DNA of 64,000 nucleotides from Pararhizobium sp. YC-54 (GCF_025847205.1 NZ_JAOYTH010000008.1:247864-311863); one strand, 5' to 3'. Positions 17,880-27,470 are shown, counted from the first letter of the stretch. Notes: generated by a model from the letters alone, not told the origin. Numbers and translations: made by a program.

Positions 17880-18905
17880 ATGTCACCTCTTGTCCGCCTC
17901 CTTGCGAAGCGGCTGGGAACCTCTGTGATCGTTTTGATCGGGGTCTCCCTGCTGATCTTCGCCATAGCCCGGGTCATTCCCGGCGACCCGGCGCGCATCG
18001 CGCTCGGCCCCAATGCAACAGCGGAAGCCGTCGTTGCACTCAGGGATAAGCTGCACCTCAACGACTCTTTCCTTGCGCAGTACGGCTATTTTATCGCCGA
18101 TCTGCTGCGCGGCGATCTTGGGCTTTCGCTCTACACCAACAGGCCTGTGATGGCCGACATCGCTCAGTTTTTGCCCGCAACGCTGGAACTGGTGATCGTT
18201 TCCGGCATCATGATGGTGGCGATGGGCCTGCCGCTCGGCATTCTCTCCGCCCGTCACCGCGGCGGCTGGATCGATCACACGGTACGACTGGTGACACTGC
18301 TCGGCGTTTCGGCCCCCGCCTTCGTCTGGGCCGTGGTGCTGATGCTGGTCTTTTCCTATTTCATCCGGATCTTTCCGATTGCCGGCCGCATCTCGGATAG
18401 CTTCAGCATCCAGACCGTCACCGGCTTCCTGCTGATCGACACTCTGATTGCCGGTGATTTCAGGGCATTCGGCAATACAGTCTGGCATATCATCCTGCCG
18501 GCGTTCGCTCTTGCGCTTTCGGGGATCGGCCAGGCTGCGCGGCTTGTGCGCTCCAACATGGTCGAGACCTACGACAAGCCCTTTATCGAGATGGCGCAGG
18601 CCTATGGTTTCCCCGAAAAGCGCATCGCCCGGCGCTATGCCTTCCGGCCCTCGCTCATTCCGTCGCTGACGATCATCGGGCTCGATTTTGCCGCCATGCT
18701 CGGAAGCGCTTTCCTCGTGGAGGCCGTCTATGCCTGGCCTGGACTGTCGCGTTACGGCGTCGCCGTGATCCTGCGCAAGGATTTGAACGCCATCGTCGGA
18801 ACCGTGCTGGTGATCTCGGCGATGTTCCTGATCGTCAACCTTATCGTCGATCTTCTCGTGTCGATCATCAATCCGCGCATCCGTCTGTCGCAGAGGGCAT
18901 CATGA
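17880..18905 (+). CDS. Opp/Dpp-type ABC transporter permease (DppB-like)
   Basis: A 341-residue DppB-family permease. I prefer the ATG at 17880 (MSPLVRLLAKRLG), which has GGAAAG about 8 bases upstream. The in-frame ATG at 17841 lies in a hairpin loop and has no ribosome site. Landmarks: VIPGDPARIALGPNA, the coupling loop AYGFPEKRIARRYAFRPSLIPS and the terminal SIINPRIRL. Its 3' end overlaps the DppC gene by four bases. Confidence 0.92.
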   Translation: MSPLVRLLAKRLGTSVIVLIGVSLLIFAIARVIPGDPARIALGPNATAEAVVALRDKLHLNDSFLAQYGYFIADLLRGDLGLSLYTNRPVMADIAQFLPATLELVIVSGIMMVAMGLPLGILSARHRGGWIDHTVRLVTLLGVSAPAFVWAVVLMLVFSYFIRIFPIAGRISDSFSIQTVTGFLLIDTLIAGDFRAFGNTVWHIILPAFALALSGIGQAARLVRSNMVETYDKPFIEMAQAYGFPEKRIARRYAFRPSLIPSLTIIGLDFAAMLGSAFLVEAVYAWPGLSRYGVAVILRKDLNAIVGTVLVISAMFLIVNLIVDLLVSIINPRIRLSQRAS

Positions 18906-19735
18906 AGAAAACCCTCACCATCCTCACCCGCAATCCGCTCTCGCTGATCGGGCTGATCCTCGTCGGCATCGTCGTGCTGTCGGCCATCTTTGCTGATGTC
19001 ATCACCCCGTTTCCGGAGCATGTCGGCGCCGTTGTCGATTTCAGCAATTTCAACAAGCCGCCGCAGTGGCCAAATATCTTCGGCACTGATCTTGTTGGCC
19101 GCGATCTCTTCACCCGCGTCGTCTACGCCTACCGCATTTCGTTGGTCCTCGGCATCGTCGTCCTGGCCATCGCCGTGCCGGTCGGGGTGGCAATCGGGCT
19201 GGCTGCCGGCTATCTCGGCGGCTGGACGGAATATCTTTTGATGCGGATCACCGACGTTTTCCTGTCGATACCGCCGCTGGTTCTCGCCATGTCGGTCATG
19301 GGCCTGCTCGAACCGACGCTCACCAACGGCATGATCGCGGTCACCGTCATGTGGTGGCCCTGGTATACCCGCCTCGTCTACAATCTGGCCCGCTCGGAAA
19401 AGGAGGAAGGGTATGTGCTGGCGGCCGAGGTCATCGGCGCCTCGAAGGCGCACATCATGGTCCGGGAAATCCTTCCCAACTGCGTGCCTTCGATCCTGAC
19501 CAAGATGACGCTCGATTTCGGCTTCGTCATTCTCATCGCCTCGTCCCTTTCATTCCTCGGCCTTGGCGTGCAGCCGCCGACCCCGGACCTTGGCTCGATG
19601 GTGGCGGAAGGGGCAAAGTATCTGCCGGACAGCTGGTGGCTGACGGTGTTTCCCGGCCTTGCCATCCTGATCGCCGTCTTCGGCTTCAACCTGATCGGCG
19701 ATGCGCTGCGCGAAATCCTGGGGGGCGATCAATGA
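18902..19735 (+). CDS. Opp/Dpp-type ABC transporter permease (DppC-like)
   Basis: A 277-residue DppC-family permease. The N-terminal helix follows MKKTLTILTRNPLSLIG. Next come the loop FGTDLVGRDLFTRVVYAYRIS, five more membrane segments, the coupling loop VIGASKAHIMVREILPNCVPS and the C-terminal GLAILIAVFGFNLIGDALRE. It starts within the DppB stop (ATGA) and its own stop overlaps the ATPase start. Confidence 0.93.
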   Translation: MKKTLTILTRNPLSLIGLILVGIVVLSAIFADVITPFPEHVGAVVDFSNFNKPPQWPNIFGTDLVGRDLFTRVVYAYRISLVLGIVVLAIAVPVGVAIGLAAGYLGGWTEYLLMRITDVFLSIPPLVLAMSVMGLLEPTLTNGMIAVTVMWWPWYTRLVYNLARSEKEEGYVLAAEVIGASKAHIMVREILPNCVPSILTKMTLDFGFVILIASSLSFLGLGVQPPTPDLGSMVAEGAKYLPDSWWLTVFPGLAILIAVFGFNLIGDALREILGGDQ

Positions 19736-20622
19736 GCGCGCCAACACTCAAAATCGACGACCTCAAGCTCAGCTTCAAAACCTGGTCCGGCACGGCGCAG
19801 GTTCTCCACGGTATCTCGCTCCATATTAAAAAGGGCGAACGCGTCGCGCTCGTCGGCGAATCCGGTTCCGGCAAATCGGTGACCGCGCGCATCGTGCTTG
19901 GCATGCTGCAGCAGCTGAAGAGCGCGCGGATCGCCGGATCGGTCGAATTCGAGGGCGTCAACCTCGAAACGCTGAAGCCTGCCTCGCGTCACGCGCTGCG
20001 CGGCACAAGAATGTCGATGATCTTCCAGGATCCGACTTCGTCGCTCAACCCCGTCTACCCGATCTTCGCACAGTTCAAGGAAGTGCTGGAGCGTGCCCAG
20101 CCGGGCATCACCAACGAAAAGGCCAGGGAGAAGGCGATTTCGGCGCTTGCCGATGTCGCCATCAATGAACCGGATCGGGTGCTCGATTCCTATGCCTTCC
20201 AGCTTTCCGGCGGCATGAACCAGCGCGTCATGATCGCCATGGCGCTTGCCAACAATCCGGCGTTGCTCTTGGCCGACGAACCCGGCACGGCGCTGGATGT
20301 GACGGTGCAGGCGCAGACGCTGAAGCTGATGAGCGAACTGGTCAAAAAGCACCACACCTCGGTTCTGTTCATTTCGCACAATCTCGGCGTGGTGCGCGAA
20401 TTCGCCGACCGGGTCTATGTCATCTACAAGGGCAATATCGTCGAGCAAGGTCCGACCGAGCGCCTGTTTGACGACCCGAAGCATCCCTACACGCGAGCGC
20501 TTCTATCCGCGGTGCCGCGCATCACCGGCGGCGGTATCCCCGATCTCGACGATGATCCAGGCCGGTTCACGGCGCCGCTCGTGGCGCATGAAGGCTATAG
20601 CGAAAGGGAGCTTCTGGCATGA
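19732..20622 (+). CDS. Opp/Dpp-type ABC ATPase (DppD-like)
   Basis: A 296-residue ATPase starting at 19732 (MSAPTLKIDD), four bases before the permease stop; the longer in-frame opening upstream is permease sequence in another frame. Walker [10 protein letters not shown]-loop FQDPTSSLNP, signature LSGGMNQR, Walker B LLLADEPGTALD (usually DEPTTALD) and switch histidine FISHNLG are all visible. The C-terminal region with HPYTRALLSAVP is typical of oligopeptide-type ATPases. It works as a heterodimer with the DppF-like protein encoded next. Confidence 0.93.
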   Translation: MSAPTLKIDDLKLSFKTWSGTAQVLHGISLHIKKGERVALVGESGSGKSVTARIVLGMLQQLKSARIAGSVEFEGVNLETLKPASRHALRGTRMSMIFQDPTSSLNPVYPIFAQFKEVLERAQPGITNEKAREKAISALADVAINEPDRVLDSYAFQLSGGMNQRVMIAMALANNPALLLADEPGTALDVTVQAQTLKLMSELVKKHHTSVLFISHNLGVVREFADRVYVIYKGNIVEQGPTERLFDDPKHPYTRALLSAVPRITGGGIPDLDDDPGRFTAPLVAHEGYSERELLA

Positions 20623-21431
20623 GCACGCTTCTTTCGGTTAATAACGTATCCAAGCAGTTCGAGGTCAATGGCCGCACGGTACAGGCCATCGATGCCGTTT
20701 CCTTCGCCGTCGAGAAGGGCGAATGCCTGGCGATCGTCGGCGAATCCGGTTCGGGCAAGTCGACCATCGCCAACATCATCCTCGGCATATACGCCGCCAC
20801 GTCCGGCAGCCTGACGTTCAACGGCAGTGAGCTGCCTGCCAAACGCAGCAAGGAATACCGCCGGGCGATCCAGCTGGTGCAGCAGAACCCGTTGTCGTCG
20901 CTCAATCCGCGCCGTTCGATCGGTGCTTCTCTCAGGCTCGCGCTGGATGTCCATGATATCGGCGAGAAGGCCGGCCGCGCCAAGCGGACCGGCGAGCTGC
21001 TTGAAGACGTTGGCCTGCCGGCGGATTTTCGCAGGCGGTCGCCGTCATCGCTGTCCGGCGGCCAGCGCCAGCGTGTCGCGATTGCCCGCGCGCTGGCCTG
21101 CCAGTCCGAACTGGTGGTGCTCGACGAGCCGACGTCGGCGCTCGACGTTCTGGTGCAGGCCCGTGTGCTGAAGCTGCTGAAGGAGCTGAAGGACAGCCGC
21201 GGACTGACCTATGTCTTCATCACCCACGATCTTTCCGTGGTGCGCAACATCGCCGATCGCGTCGCTGTCTTCGAGCGCGGCAAACTGGTCGAACTCGGCC
21301 AGACGAGTGCCATCTTCACCAACCCGCAAAACCCTTACACGCGCCGGCTGATCGGCGCAGTCCCGGTTGTCAGCCGCGAGGAGGCTGCACTTCGGGATCG
21401 TCTCATGGAGCAAGAGAGTGGAAATGCCTGA
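20619..21431 (+). CDS. Opp/Dpp-type ABC ATPase (DppF-like)
   Basis: A 270-residue ATPase with Walker [11 protein letters not shown]-loop VQQNPLSSLNPRRS, signature LSGGQRQR, Walker B LVVLDEPTSALD and switch VFITHDLS. It starts in an ATGA overlap with the DppD-like gene and overlaps the GAF-domain gene by 8 bases at its 3' end. With the neighbouring ATPase it completes the transporter, so this operon encodes a full importer. Confidence 0.93.
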   Translation: MSTLLSVNNVSKQFEVNGRTVQAIDAVSFAVEKGECLAIVGESGSGKSTIANIILGIYAATSGSLTFNGSELPAKRSKEYRRAIQLVQQNPLSSLNPRRSIGASLRLALDVHDIGEKAGRAKRTGELLEDVGLPADFRRRSPSSLSGGQRQRVAIARALACQSELVVLDEPTSALDVLVQARVLKLLKELKDSRGLTYVFITHDLSVVRNIADRVAVFERGKLVELGQTSAIFTNPQNPYTRRLIGAVPVVSREEAALRDRLMEQESGNA

Positions 21432-21921
21432 TTACCAGAAATTCGTCGCCGCCGTTGCGGAAGCCGGTTCCCAACCCGAAAAGGCGTTTGCCGCACTCGA
21501 AGTGCTGACCAAGGAGCTGGTCGGCGTCAAGCTCTTCACCATCATGACATCGGACACGAGGGGCAAACTGTCCGAGCGCATCTATTCCAACATGCCGGAT
21601 GTCTACCCGGTCTCCGGCACCAAGCCGTACAACGAAACGCATTGGTCCGAGATCACGTTGAACCAGAAGAAGACCTTTGTCGCCAATACGATCGAGGATA
21701 TCGCCAATGTGTTCGACGACCATGCACTGATCAAGTCGCTCGGCTGCGAGTCCGTCATCAACGTGCCGATCGTTGTCGGCGGCGACGTCATCGGCACACT
21801 CAATTGCCTGCATGACAAGGATTTCTACACAAAGGACCGGATCGAGGCGGCCGAGGCTTTAAAGCTGCCGGGCTTAGTCTGCATGCTTCTCCACGCACAG
21901 CAAAAGAAGGAAGCCAAGTGA
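21424..21921 (+). CDS. Single GAF-domain protein
   Basis: A 165-residue cytoplasmic protein consisting of one GAF domain. Landmarks: KELVGVKLFTIMTSD, SNMPDVYPVSGTKPYNETHW, SLGCESVINVPIVVGGDVIG and TLNCLHDKDFYT. The start at 21424 (MPDYQKF) overlaps the ATPase gene by 8 bases. No output domain is attached, so it may bind a small ligand and act on a partner, or be a catalytic or accessory subunit for the hydantoinase-type enzyme that follows by one base. Similar stand-alone GAF proteins do accompany such clusters, but I do not know a proven role. Confidence 0.8.
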   Translation: MPDYQKFVAAVAEAGSQPEKAFAALEVLTKELVGVKLFTIMTSDTRGKLSERIYSNMPDVYPVSGTKPYNETHWSEITLNQKKTFVANTIEDIANVFDDHALIKSLGCESVINVPIVVGGDVIGTLNCLHDKDFYTKDRIEAAEALKLPGLVCMLLHAQQKKEAK

Positions 21922-23735
21922 TGAGCACCAAGACCATTCGCGTTGCCACCGACGTGGGCGGAACCTTCACCGACCTCGTCTGCTTCGAAATGGATCACGC
22001 AACCGGCCAGTCGCGGATCACCACCGCGAAATCCGACACCACGCCGCCGAATTTCGAGCAGGGCGTCCTCAACGTGCTGGAAAAGGGCGGCGTCGATCCG
22101 AAGACGATCGACTTCCTGGCCCACGGAACGACGGTGGTGATCAACGCGCTGACCGAACGCAAGGGCGTCAAGGTTGGCCTCATCACCACGGAGGGTTTCC
22201 GCGATTCTCTGGAAATCGCCCGCGGCAACCGCCCCGATTTCTTCAACCTGCACTACGAAAAGCCTGCGCCGTTCGTGCCGCGCTATCTGCGCCGCGAGCT
22301 GCCCGGCCGCTTCAATTACCATGGCGAAGAGATGAAGCCGCTCGATCTGTCCGGCCTGCGGGACATCCTGGACGCCTTCCGCGCTGATGGTGTGGAAGCA
22401 ATCGCCGTCTGCTTCCTGCATTCCTATGCCAATCCCAGCCACGAACAGGCGACCATTGCCGGGATCAAGCGCCTGTGGCCCGAAATCGCCGCGGTCGCCT
22501 CACATCAGATCACCCGCGAATGGCGCGAATACGAGCGCACCAACACCGCGGTCATGTCCGCCTATGTGCAGCCGACCGCCGAACGGTATCTGTCGCGCCT
22601 GAATGACGGCCTTGCCGCCAAAGGGTTTGACGGGAACCTCTTCATCATGCAGTCGAACTGCGGCGTGGATTCGCTCGATTCCGTCAAGAAGATTCCGATC
22701 ACGATGGTCGAATCCGGTCCGGCCTCCGGTTTCTGGGGGGCTGCCGAACTCGGCAAGCTGATCGGTGAGAAAAACGTTCTGGCGCTCGATATCGGCGGCA
22801 CGACGGCAAAGTGCTCGCTCAACCACGACTACTTCTGCGGTGGGTCCGTGACCGCCGATATGCCGGCGACCGAAAAGGCTCTCAAGGCCGTCGGCGAAAA
22901 GCTTGGCGTATCCGCCGACGAGGTGGCACGCGGTATCGTCCGTATTGCCAACAACAACATGGTCAATGCGCTGAAACTTGTTTCGCTCAACCGTGGTTTC
23001 GACCCGCGCGACTTCACGCTGGTTGCGTTCGGCGGCGGCGGTGCCATGCATGCGGTGGCGCTTGGCGTCGAACTCGGCGTCAAGAAGGTCGTCATACCGG
23101 CCGGCGCGGCGGTGTTCTCAGCCTGGGGCATGATGATGTCCGACCTGCGCCGCGACTATTTCGTCACCAAGCTTGCTGAACTCACACCCGGTTCCGCTGC
23201 GGCTATCGAAACGCTGTTCGGAGAAACGGAAGCTCTGGCGCTGCAGCAGTTCAACGAGGAGGGCGTGGACAGGGCGAAGGTCACATTCCTGCGCTACGGC
23301 AAGTTCCGCTACCAGAACCAGGAGCATACGACGGAAGTTCTGATCGAAGGTGGGATCACCGACGCCCGCCTCGCCGGTATCGAGACGGCCTTCCACGAGA
23401 CCTATGAGCGGGAATATACCTATCGCCTCGATGCCCCTGTCGAACTGGTCGGCATCCATCTCGTCGCCTCGGCCGAAGTCGGCAAGCTGAAGATGCAGGA
23501 AAGGCCGCTCGGCCCGGCGTCGGCGTCGGCCGCTTTGAAGGGCGTGCGTAGCGTTGATTATGCGCTTGAAGGCATCCACAAGGCCGAGATCTACAACGGC
23601 GAGAAGCTTGAGCCCGGCATGGCGTTCGCCGGTCCGGCGGTCATCGAGGACCCGGGCACGACGATCGTCGTCCATCCCGGCAATCACGTCGAGGTCGATG
23701 GCTTCGGCAATATTCACATTCATCTGAAAGCCTAA
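21921..23735 (+). CDS. hyuA: Hydantoinase/oxoprolinase A subunit
   Basis: A 604-residue protein of the HyuA/OplahA N-terminal family. ATP-binding segments DVGGTFTDLV near the N-terminus and LALDIGGTTAK in the middle give the actin-like ATPase fold. LVAFGGGGAMHAVALG follows at about residue 370. Together with HyuB it performs ATP-dependent opening of hydantoins, 5-oxoproline or related lactams. The ATG at 21921 shares one base with the preceding stop (TGATG) and has AAGGAAG upstream; a GTG immediately before it is also possible. At about 605 residues it is shorter than the roughly 690 typical of HyuA. Confidence 0.88.
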   Translation: MSTKTIRVATDVGGTFTDLVCFEMDHATGQSRITTAKSDTTPPNFEQGVLNVLEKGGVDPKTIDFLAHGTTVVINALTERKGVKVGLITTEGFRDSLEIARGNRPDFFNLHYEKPAPFVPRYLRRELPGRFNYHGEEMKPLDLSGLRDILDAFRADGVEAIAVCFLHSYANPSHEQATIAGIKRLWPEIAAVASHQITREWREYERTNTAVMSAYVQPTAERYLSRLNDGLAAKGFDGNLFIMQSNCGVDSLDSVKKIPITMVESGPASGFWGAAELGKLIGEKNVLALDIGGTTAKCSLNHDYFCGGSVTADMPATEKALKAVGEKLGVSADEVARGIVRIANNNMVNALKLVSLNRGFDPRDFTLVAFGGGGAMHAVALGVELGVKKVVIPAGAAVFSAWGMMMSDLRRDYFVTKLAELTPGSAAAIETLFGETEALALQQFNEEGVDRAKVTFLRYGKFRYQNQEHTTEVLIEGGITDARLAGIETAFHETYEREYTYRLDAPVELVGIHLVASAEVGKLKMQERPLGPASASAALKGVRSVDYALEGIHKAEIYNGEKLEPGMAFAGPAVIEDPGTTIVVHPGNHVEVDGFGNIHIHLKA

Positions 23736-23747
23736 GGAGAGCGTGGC

Positions 23748-25412
23748 ATGAGCACTGTTACCCATGACCCGATTACGCTGGAAATCATCCAGAACTCACT
23801 ACAGGCAACCGCCGACGAGATGTTTGCGGCCATGCGCAAGACGGCGATGAGCTCGATCATCTACGAAGTGCTCGACATGGGGACCGGCATCACGGACGCC
23901 AGGGGGCAGCTCGCTTCCTCCGGCGCCGGCATCCCGGGCTTCATCGGGGTTCTCGACAAGTCCGTCAAAGTGCTGCTGAAGAAATTTTCCAAGCCCGGCG
24001 GCATTGAGCCCGGAGACGTCTTCATCACCAACGACCCCTATTATGGCGGGGTCACGCATCTGAACGATCTCGTCGTGGCCATGCCGGTCTTCGTCGATGG
24101 CAAGATCATCGCCTGGACTGCCAACATCGCCCACAATTCCGATGTCGGCGGCAAGTCGCCCGGGTCGCTCTCGGCCGATGCGACCGAAATCTTCCAGGAA
24201 GGCCTGCGTCTGCCTGCAATCAAGATGATCTCCAGGGGCGAGGCAATCCCCGGCATCTTCGATATCATCACCGTCAATTCGCGCATGCCCGACTTCCTCG
24301 AGGGCGATCTGTGGGCGGCGATCGCATCGGTGCGCATCGGTGCCAAGCGCCTGGCGGAACTGGCCGAAAAATACACTGTCGCGACATTCCAGGCGGCGAT
24401 GGACAGCTTCATGGACCACGGCGAGAAAATCGCCCTTGCCGAGCTCGGCAAGCTGCCGCACGGCACGTTCGAACTGACCGAGGAGCAGGACGACGGCCGC
24501 TTCTTCAACGTCAAGGTGACGATTTCTGCCGATGAATTCGTCATCGACCTGCGCGACAATCCCGAGCAGGACACCGGTCCCTCGAACGCCTGCTACGATG
24601 ACACGCTTGTCAGCATGCAGGTGATCTTCAAGGCTTTGACCGATCCGGCATCGCCCGCCAATGAAGGTTCTTTCCGGCCGCTAAAAGTGCTGACCAAGGA
24701 AGGCACGTGCTTCCACGCCAGGGAACCGGCGGCCGTCGGCTTCTATTATGAAATCGGCATTCGCGGCTATGACCTGGTCTGGCGCTGCCTGGCTCCGCAC
24801 ATGCCGGAAAAGCTGCCGGCCGGGCACTTCTCGTCGATTGCCGGCACCTTCATCGGCGGCATTCATCCCGATACCGGCCGCCAATACACGATCATCGAGC
24901 CGCAGATCGGCGGCTGGGGTGCGTCCGCCGGCCGCGATGGCAATAGCGCCATCTTCTCGGGCGTGCACGGTGAAACCTACAATTGCCCGGCGGAAATCTC
25001 CGAGGCGCGCAACGGTCTTTTCGTCGATCGCATGGAACTCAACGTCGAGCCGGGCGGCGAAGGCAAATGGTCCGGCGGACATGGTATTCGTCTCGACTAT
25101 CGCATCCGCCGGGACAATTCGTTCCTGACGCTCGGCTATACCCGTTCGCGCATCCTGCCCTGGTCGCTCGATGGCGCCAACGAGGGGTCGGCAAACTATG
25201 CGCTTGTCATGCGCAAGGATGGTTCGAGCGAGCGCTATGCGTTCGCTTCGGGCATTCGTGTCGATACCGACGACGTGATCCGCGTCATCACCGGTGCCGG
25301 TGGCGGCATCGGAAACCCGAGGGAACGCGACCCGAAGCTGGTTGCCGAAGACATTCGCAACGGCTTCATCACGCCGGAGCGGGCGCGTGAGGTTTACGGC
25401 TATTCGGCATAG
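23748..25412 (+). CDS. hyuB: Hydantoinase/oxoprolinase B subunit
   Basis: A 554-residue HyuB-family protein. Landmarks: DPITLEIIQNSLQATADEMF at the N-terminus, GDVFITNDPYYGGVTHLNDLV around residue 90 (probable metal-site region), and the C-terminal GAGGGIGNPRERDP. It is the partner of HyuA in ATP-dependent cyclic amide hydrolysis. Twelve bases separate the two genes, with GGAGAG before the ATG. Substrate could be a hydantoin, 5-oxoproline, N-methylhydantoin or caprolactam; the racemase downstream favours a chiral five-membered ring (inference). Confidence 0.9.
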   Translation: MSTVTHDPITLEIIQNSLQATADEMFAAMRKTAMSSIIYEVLDMGTGITDARGQLASSGAGIPGFIGVLDKSVKVLLKKFSKPGGIEPGDVFITNDPYYGGVTHLNDLVVAMPVFVDGKIIAWTANIAHNSDVGGKSPGSLSADATEIFQEGLRLPAIKMISRGEAIPGIFDIITVNSRMPDFLEGDLWAAIASVRIGAKRLAELAEKYTVATFQAAMDSFMDHGEKIALAELGKLPHGTFELTEEQDDGRFFNVKVTISADEFVIDLRDNPEQDTGPSNACYDDTLVSMQVIFKALTDPASPANEGSFRPLKVLTKEGTCFHAREPAAVGFYYEIGIRGYDLVWRCLAPHMPEKLPAGHFSSIAGTFIGGIHPDTGRQYTIIEPQIGGWGASAGRDGNSAIFSGVHGETYNCPAEISEARNGLFVDRMELNVEPGGEGKWSGGHGIRLDYRIRRDNSFLTLGYTRSRILPWSLDGANEGSANYALVMRKDGSSERYAFASGIRVDTDDVIRVITGAGGGIGNPRERDPKLVAEDIRNGFITPERAREVYGYSA

Positions 25413-25421
25413 GAGACCGGC

Positions 25422-26234
25422 ATGAGCAACACGCCGCTGAAAGTCATGTATCTGAACCCGGTCGGCGAGAATGATGCCATCGACCGGATCTTCGCCGACA
25501 TGGCGCGGGACCACAAGCTGCCCGGGACGGAAGTGCACATAGCGGCACTTCCCAAGGAACACTATGGCTTCTCGCATATCGAGTTTCGCACCTATGAGGC
25601 GATGGTGACGCGCGGCATCATGCGTGCCGTCCGCGCCGCCGCCGAGGAAGGCTTCGACGCGCTGGCGATCGGTTGCTTCTACGACACCGCACTGCATGAC
25701 GCCCAGGAGATTTCGGGCGCCATGATCGTCACCGCCCCCTGCCTCGCATCCTGTGAGATCGCTGCCAGCCTCTCCAATAGCTTCGGCATCATCGTCGGCC
25801 GCCGGAAATGGGTGCACCAGATGCAATCCACCGTGCATTCCTACGGTCACGCAGAGCGCCTCGCCGGCTTTTACGATGTCGGCCTTGGTGTCGATGATTT
25901 CCAGAAAGATCACATGGAGACCAACCGCCGGCTGCTTGCGGCAGGCCGCAAAGCAGTTGAGGAAGGCGGTGCGGAAGCACTGATCCTTGGCTGCACGATG
26001 GAGATCGGCTTTTACAAGGAAATCGAGCGCGAACTCGGGGTGCCGGTCATCGATCCTTCGATCGCGGCGCTCAAGCGGGCGGAATATGCCGCAATCCTGA
26101 AGCGCCAATGTGGCTGGGTCCCGAGCCGCAAGGGGTCCTGCGAGGCTCCAACGGAAGCGGAACTCGTGGCCTTCAATGCCTTCAACAGCAACGAACCCAT
26201 CTTCGGCAGCCGCATCGTCATTCCTGCGGGCTAG
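25422..26234 (+). CDS. Asp/Glu/hydantoin racemase family protein
   Basis: A 270-residue protein of the two-cysteine racemase superfamily. The paired catalytic cysteines are Cys85 in AIGCFYDTALHD and Cys191 in LILGCTMEIG, which act as the two acid/base residues in cofactor-free racemisation. It lies ten bases after hyuB. It probably interconverts the two enantiomers of the ring or of the opened amino acid so that both can be used. It differs clearly from the second racemase at 33226-33948, so the two likely have different substrates. Confidence 0.85.
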   Translation: MSNTPLKVMYLNPVGENDAIDRIFADMARDHKLPGTEVHIAALPKEHYGFSHIEFRTYEAMVTRGIMRAVRAAAEEGFDALAIGCFYDTALHDAQEISGAMIVTAPCLASCEIAASLSNSFGIIVGRRKWVHQMQSTVHSYGHAERLAGFYDVGLGVDDFQKDHMETNRRLLAAGRKAVEEGGAEALILGCTMEIGFYKEIERELGVPVIDPSIAALKRAEYAAILKRQCGWVPSRKGSCEAPTEAELVAFNAFNSNEPIFGSRIVIPAG

Positions 26235-26309
26235 CGGGGTGAATACCATTCCTGCGGTACGCGTAACGGGACCATCCAGAATGGATGTTCAACCAATTGG
26301 AGAATCGAT

Positions 26310-27413
26310 ATGACCGAGCAGACCAAGACCCGCCTGAAGGCGTTGCGCAAACGCATGGCTGAAACCGGGACGGGCCTCGCCGCCATCGCGCCGGGCTCGC
26401 ATATGGATTGGGTGCTGGGTTTTCACCCTCATCCGGACGAGCGCCCCTGCCTGCTCTTGATCGCACCGGAGCGGGAGGCATTCCTGATGCCGGCGTTGAA
26501 TGCCGAGGGTAGCCGTGCATTCACGGACGTGCCGTTCTTCAACTGGGCCGACGAGATCGGACCGGATGCCGCATTGCATGAAGCGCTCGAAGCAATCGGC
26601 GCCACCGCACCCGGCCGCGTCGCGCTCGACGAGACGATGCGCGCCGATTTTGCGTTGCTGCTACTCGATGCCTTGCCTACCGATACGCAGCGCGACTTTA
26701 CCCAGAAGACGCTCGGCGCGCTCAGAATGCGCAAGGACGGCAGCGAATATGCCAAGCTAAAGATGAATGCTGGCATCGCCGACCGCGCTATTCAGGCTGC
26801 GTTTTCCAGGATCAAGCCGGGCATGACGGAAAATGAGGTCGCGGCCGAAATCCGCGCGCATTTCGTTTCAGAGGGTGCCGAGCCGCAGTTCTGGATCGTC
26901 GGCGCCGGCGGCAATGGCGCTTTCCCGCACCATTCGGCTAGCGAAAAGGTGATCGCAGAGGGAGATGCTGTTGTCATCGACATCGGCGGTCGCAAGCAGG
27001 GTTTTCCGTCCGACATCACCCGTATGGCCGTGATCGGATTGCCACCCGAAGGCTATGGCGAGATCCACATGATCGTCGAGAAGGCCGTGCAGGCAGCCCT
27101 TGAAGCAGCCAGGCCCGGCATAGCCGCGAAGGACGTCGATGCCGCGGCCCGCAAGGTGATCACAGATGCCGGCTATGGCGAATATTTCGTCCACCGCACG
27201 GGGCATGGCATGGGGATCGATGGCCACGAGCCTCCCTACATCACCGCGACCTCGAAAACCGTGCTCGAAGAAGGCATGGTCTTCTCGATCGAGCCCGGCA
27301 TCTACCTGCCCGGCCGGTTCGGCATCCGTCTTGAGGATATTGTCATCCTGCGCGAAGACGGCCCGGAAATTCTCTCCAGCCTGCCCCGCGATGCACACTT
27401 TGTGCAGATCTGA
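26310..27413 (+). CDS. M24 family metallopeptidase (Xaa-Pro aminopeptidase/creatinase-like)
   Basis: A 367-residue pita-bread-fold enzyme with an N-terminal creatinase_N-like domain (about 1-130) and a C-terminal catalytic domain. All five metal ligands are visible: Asp in VVIDIGG, Asp in PSDITRMAV, His in HRTGHGMGIDGHE, Glu in FSIEPGIY and Glu in IRLEDIVIL. It is the last gene of the operon, 75 bases after the racemase. Members cleave Xaa-Pro peptide bonds or, in the creatinase branch, hydrolyse guanidino or cyclic-amide products. Here it may process the ring-opened product (inference). Confidence 0.88.
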   Translation: MTEQTKTRLKALRKRMAETGTGLAAIAPGSHMDWVLGFHPHPDERPCLLLIAPEREAFLMPALNAEGSRAFTDVPFFNWADEIGPDAALHEALEAIGATAPGRVALDETMRADFALLLLDALPTDTQRDFTQKTLGALRMRKDGSEYAKLKMNAGIADRAIQAAFSRIKPGMTENEVAAEIRAHFVSEGAEPQFWIVGAGGNGAFPHHSASEKVIAEGDAVVIDIGGRKQGFPSDITRMAVIGLPPEGYGEIHMIVEKAVQAALEAARPGIAAKDVDAAARKVITDAGYGEYFVHRTGHGMGIDGHEPPYITATSKTVLEEGMVFSIEPGIYLPGRFGIRLEDIVILREDGPEILSSLPRDAHFVQI

Positions 27414-27417
27414 ACAT

Positions 27418-27470
27418 TACAGCGCCGCGCGTCATTTCAGGACGCTCAAAGGTCGCTGTATGCAGCAAAG
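27418..27470 (-). repeat. Intergenic dyad repeat, copy B
   Basis: Read on the minus strand: GCTGCA-TACAGCGACCTT...GCGTC...ATGACGCGCGGCGCTGTA. TACAGCG (27418-27424) pairs with CGCTGTA (27454-27460), with an inner GCGTC/GACGC stem. It lies right behind the M24 gene and may serve as its terminator or mRNA 3' end. Related to copies at 15201-15259 and 61384-61474. Confidence 0.65.

Noticed and set aside
24681..26249. Minus-strand frame of 522 codons
   Set aside because: Antisense to hyuB and the racemase, both strongly supported.
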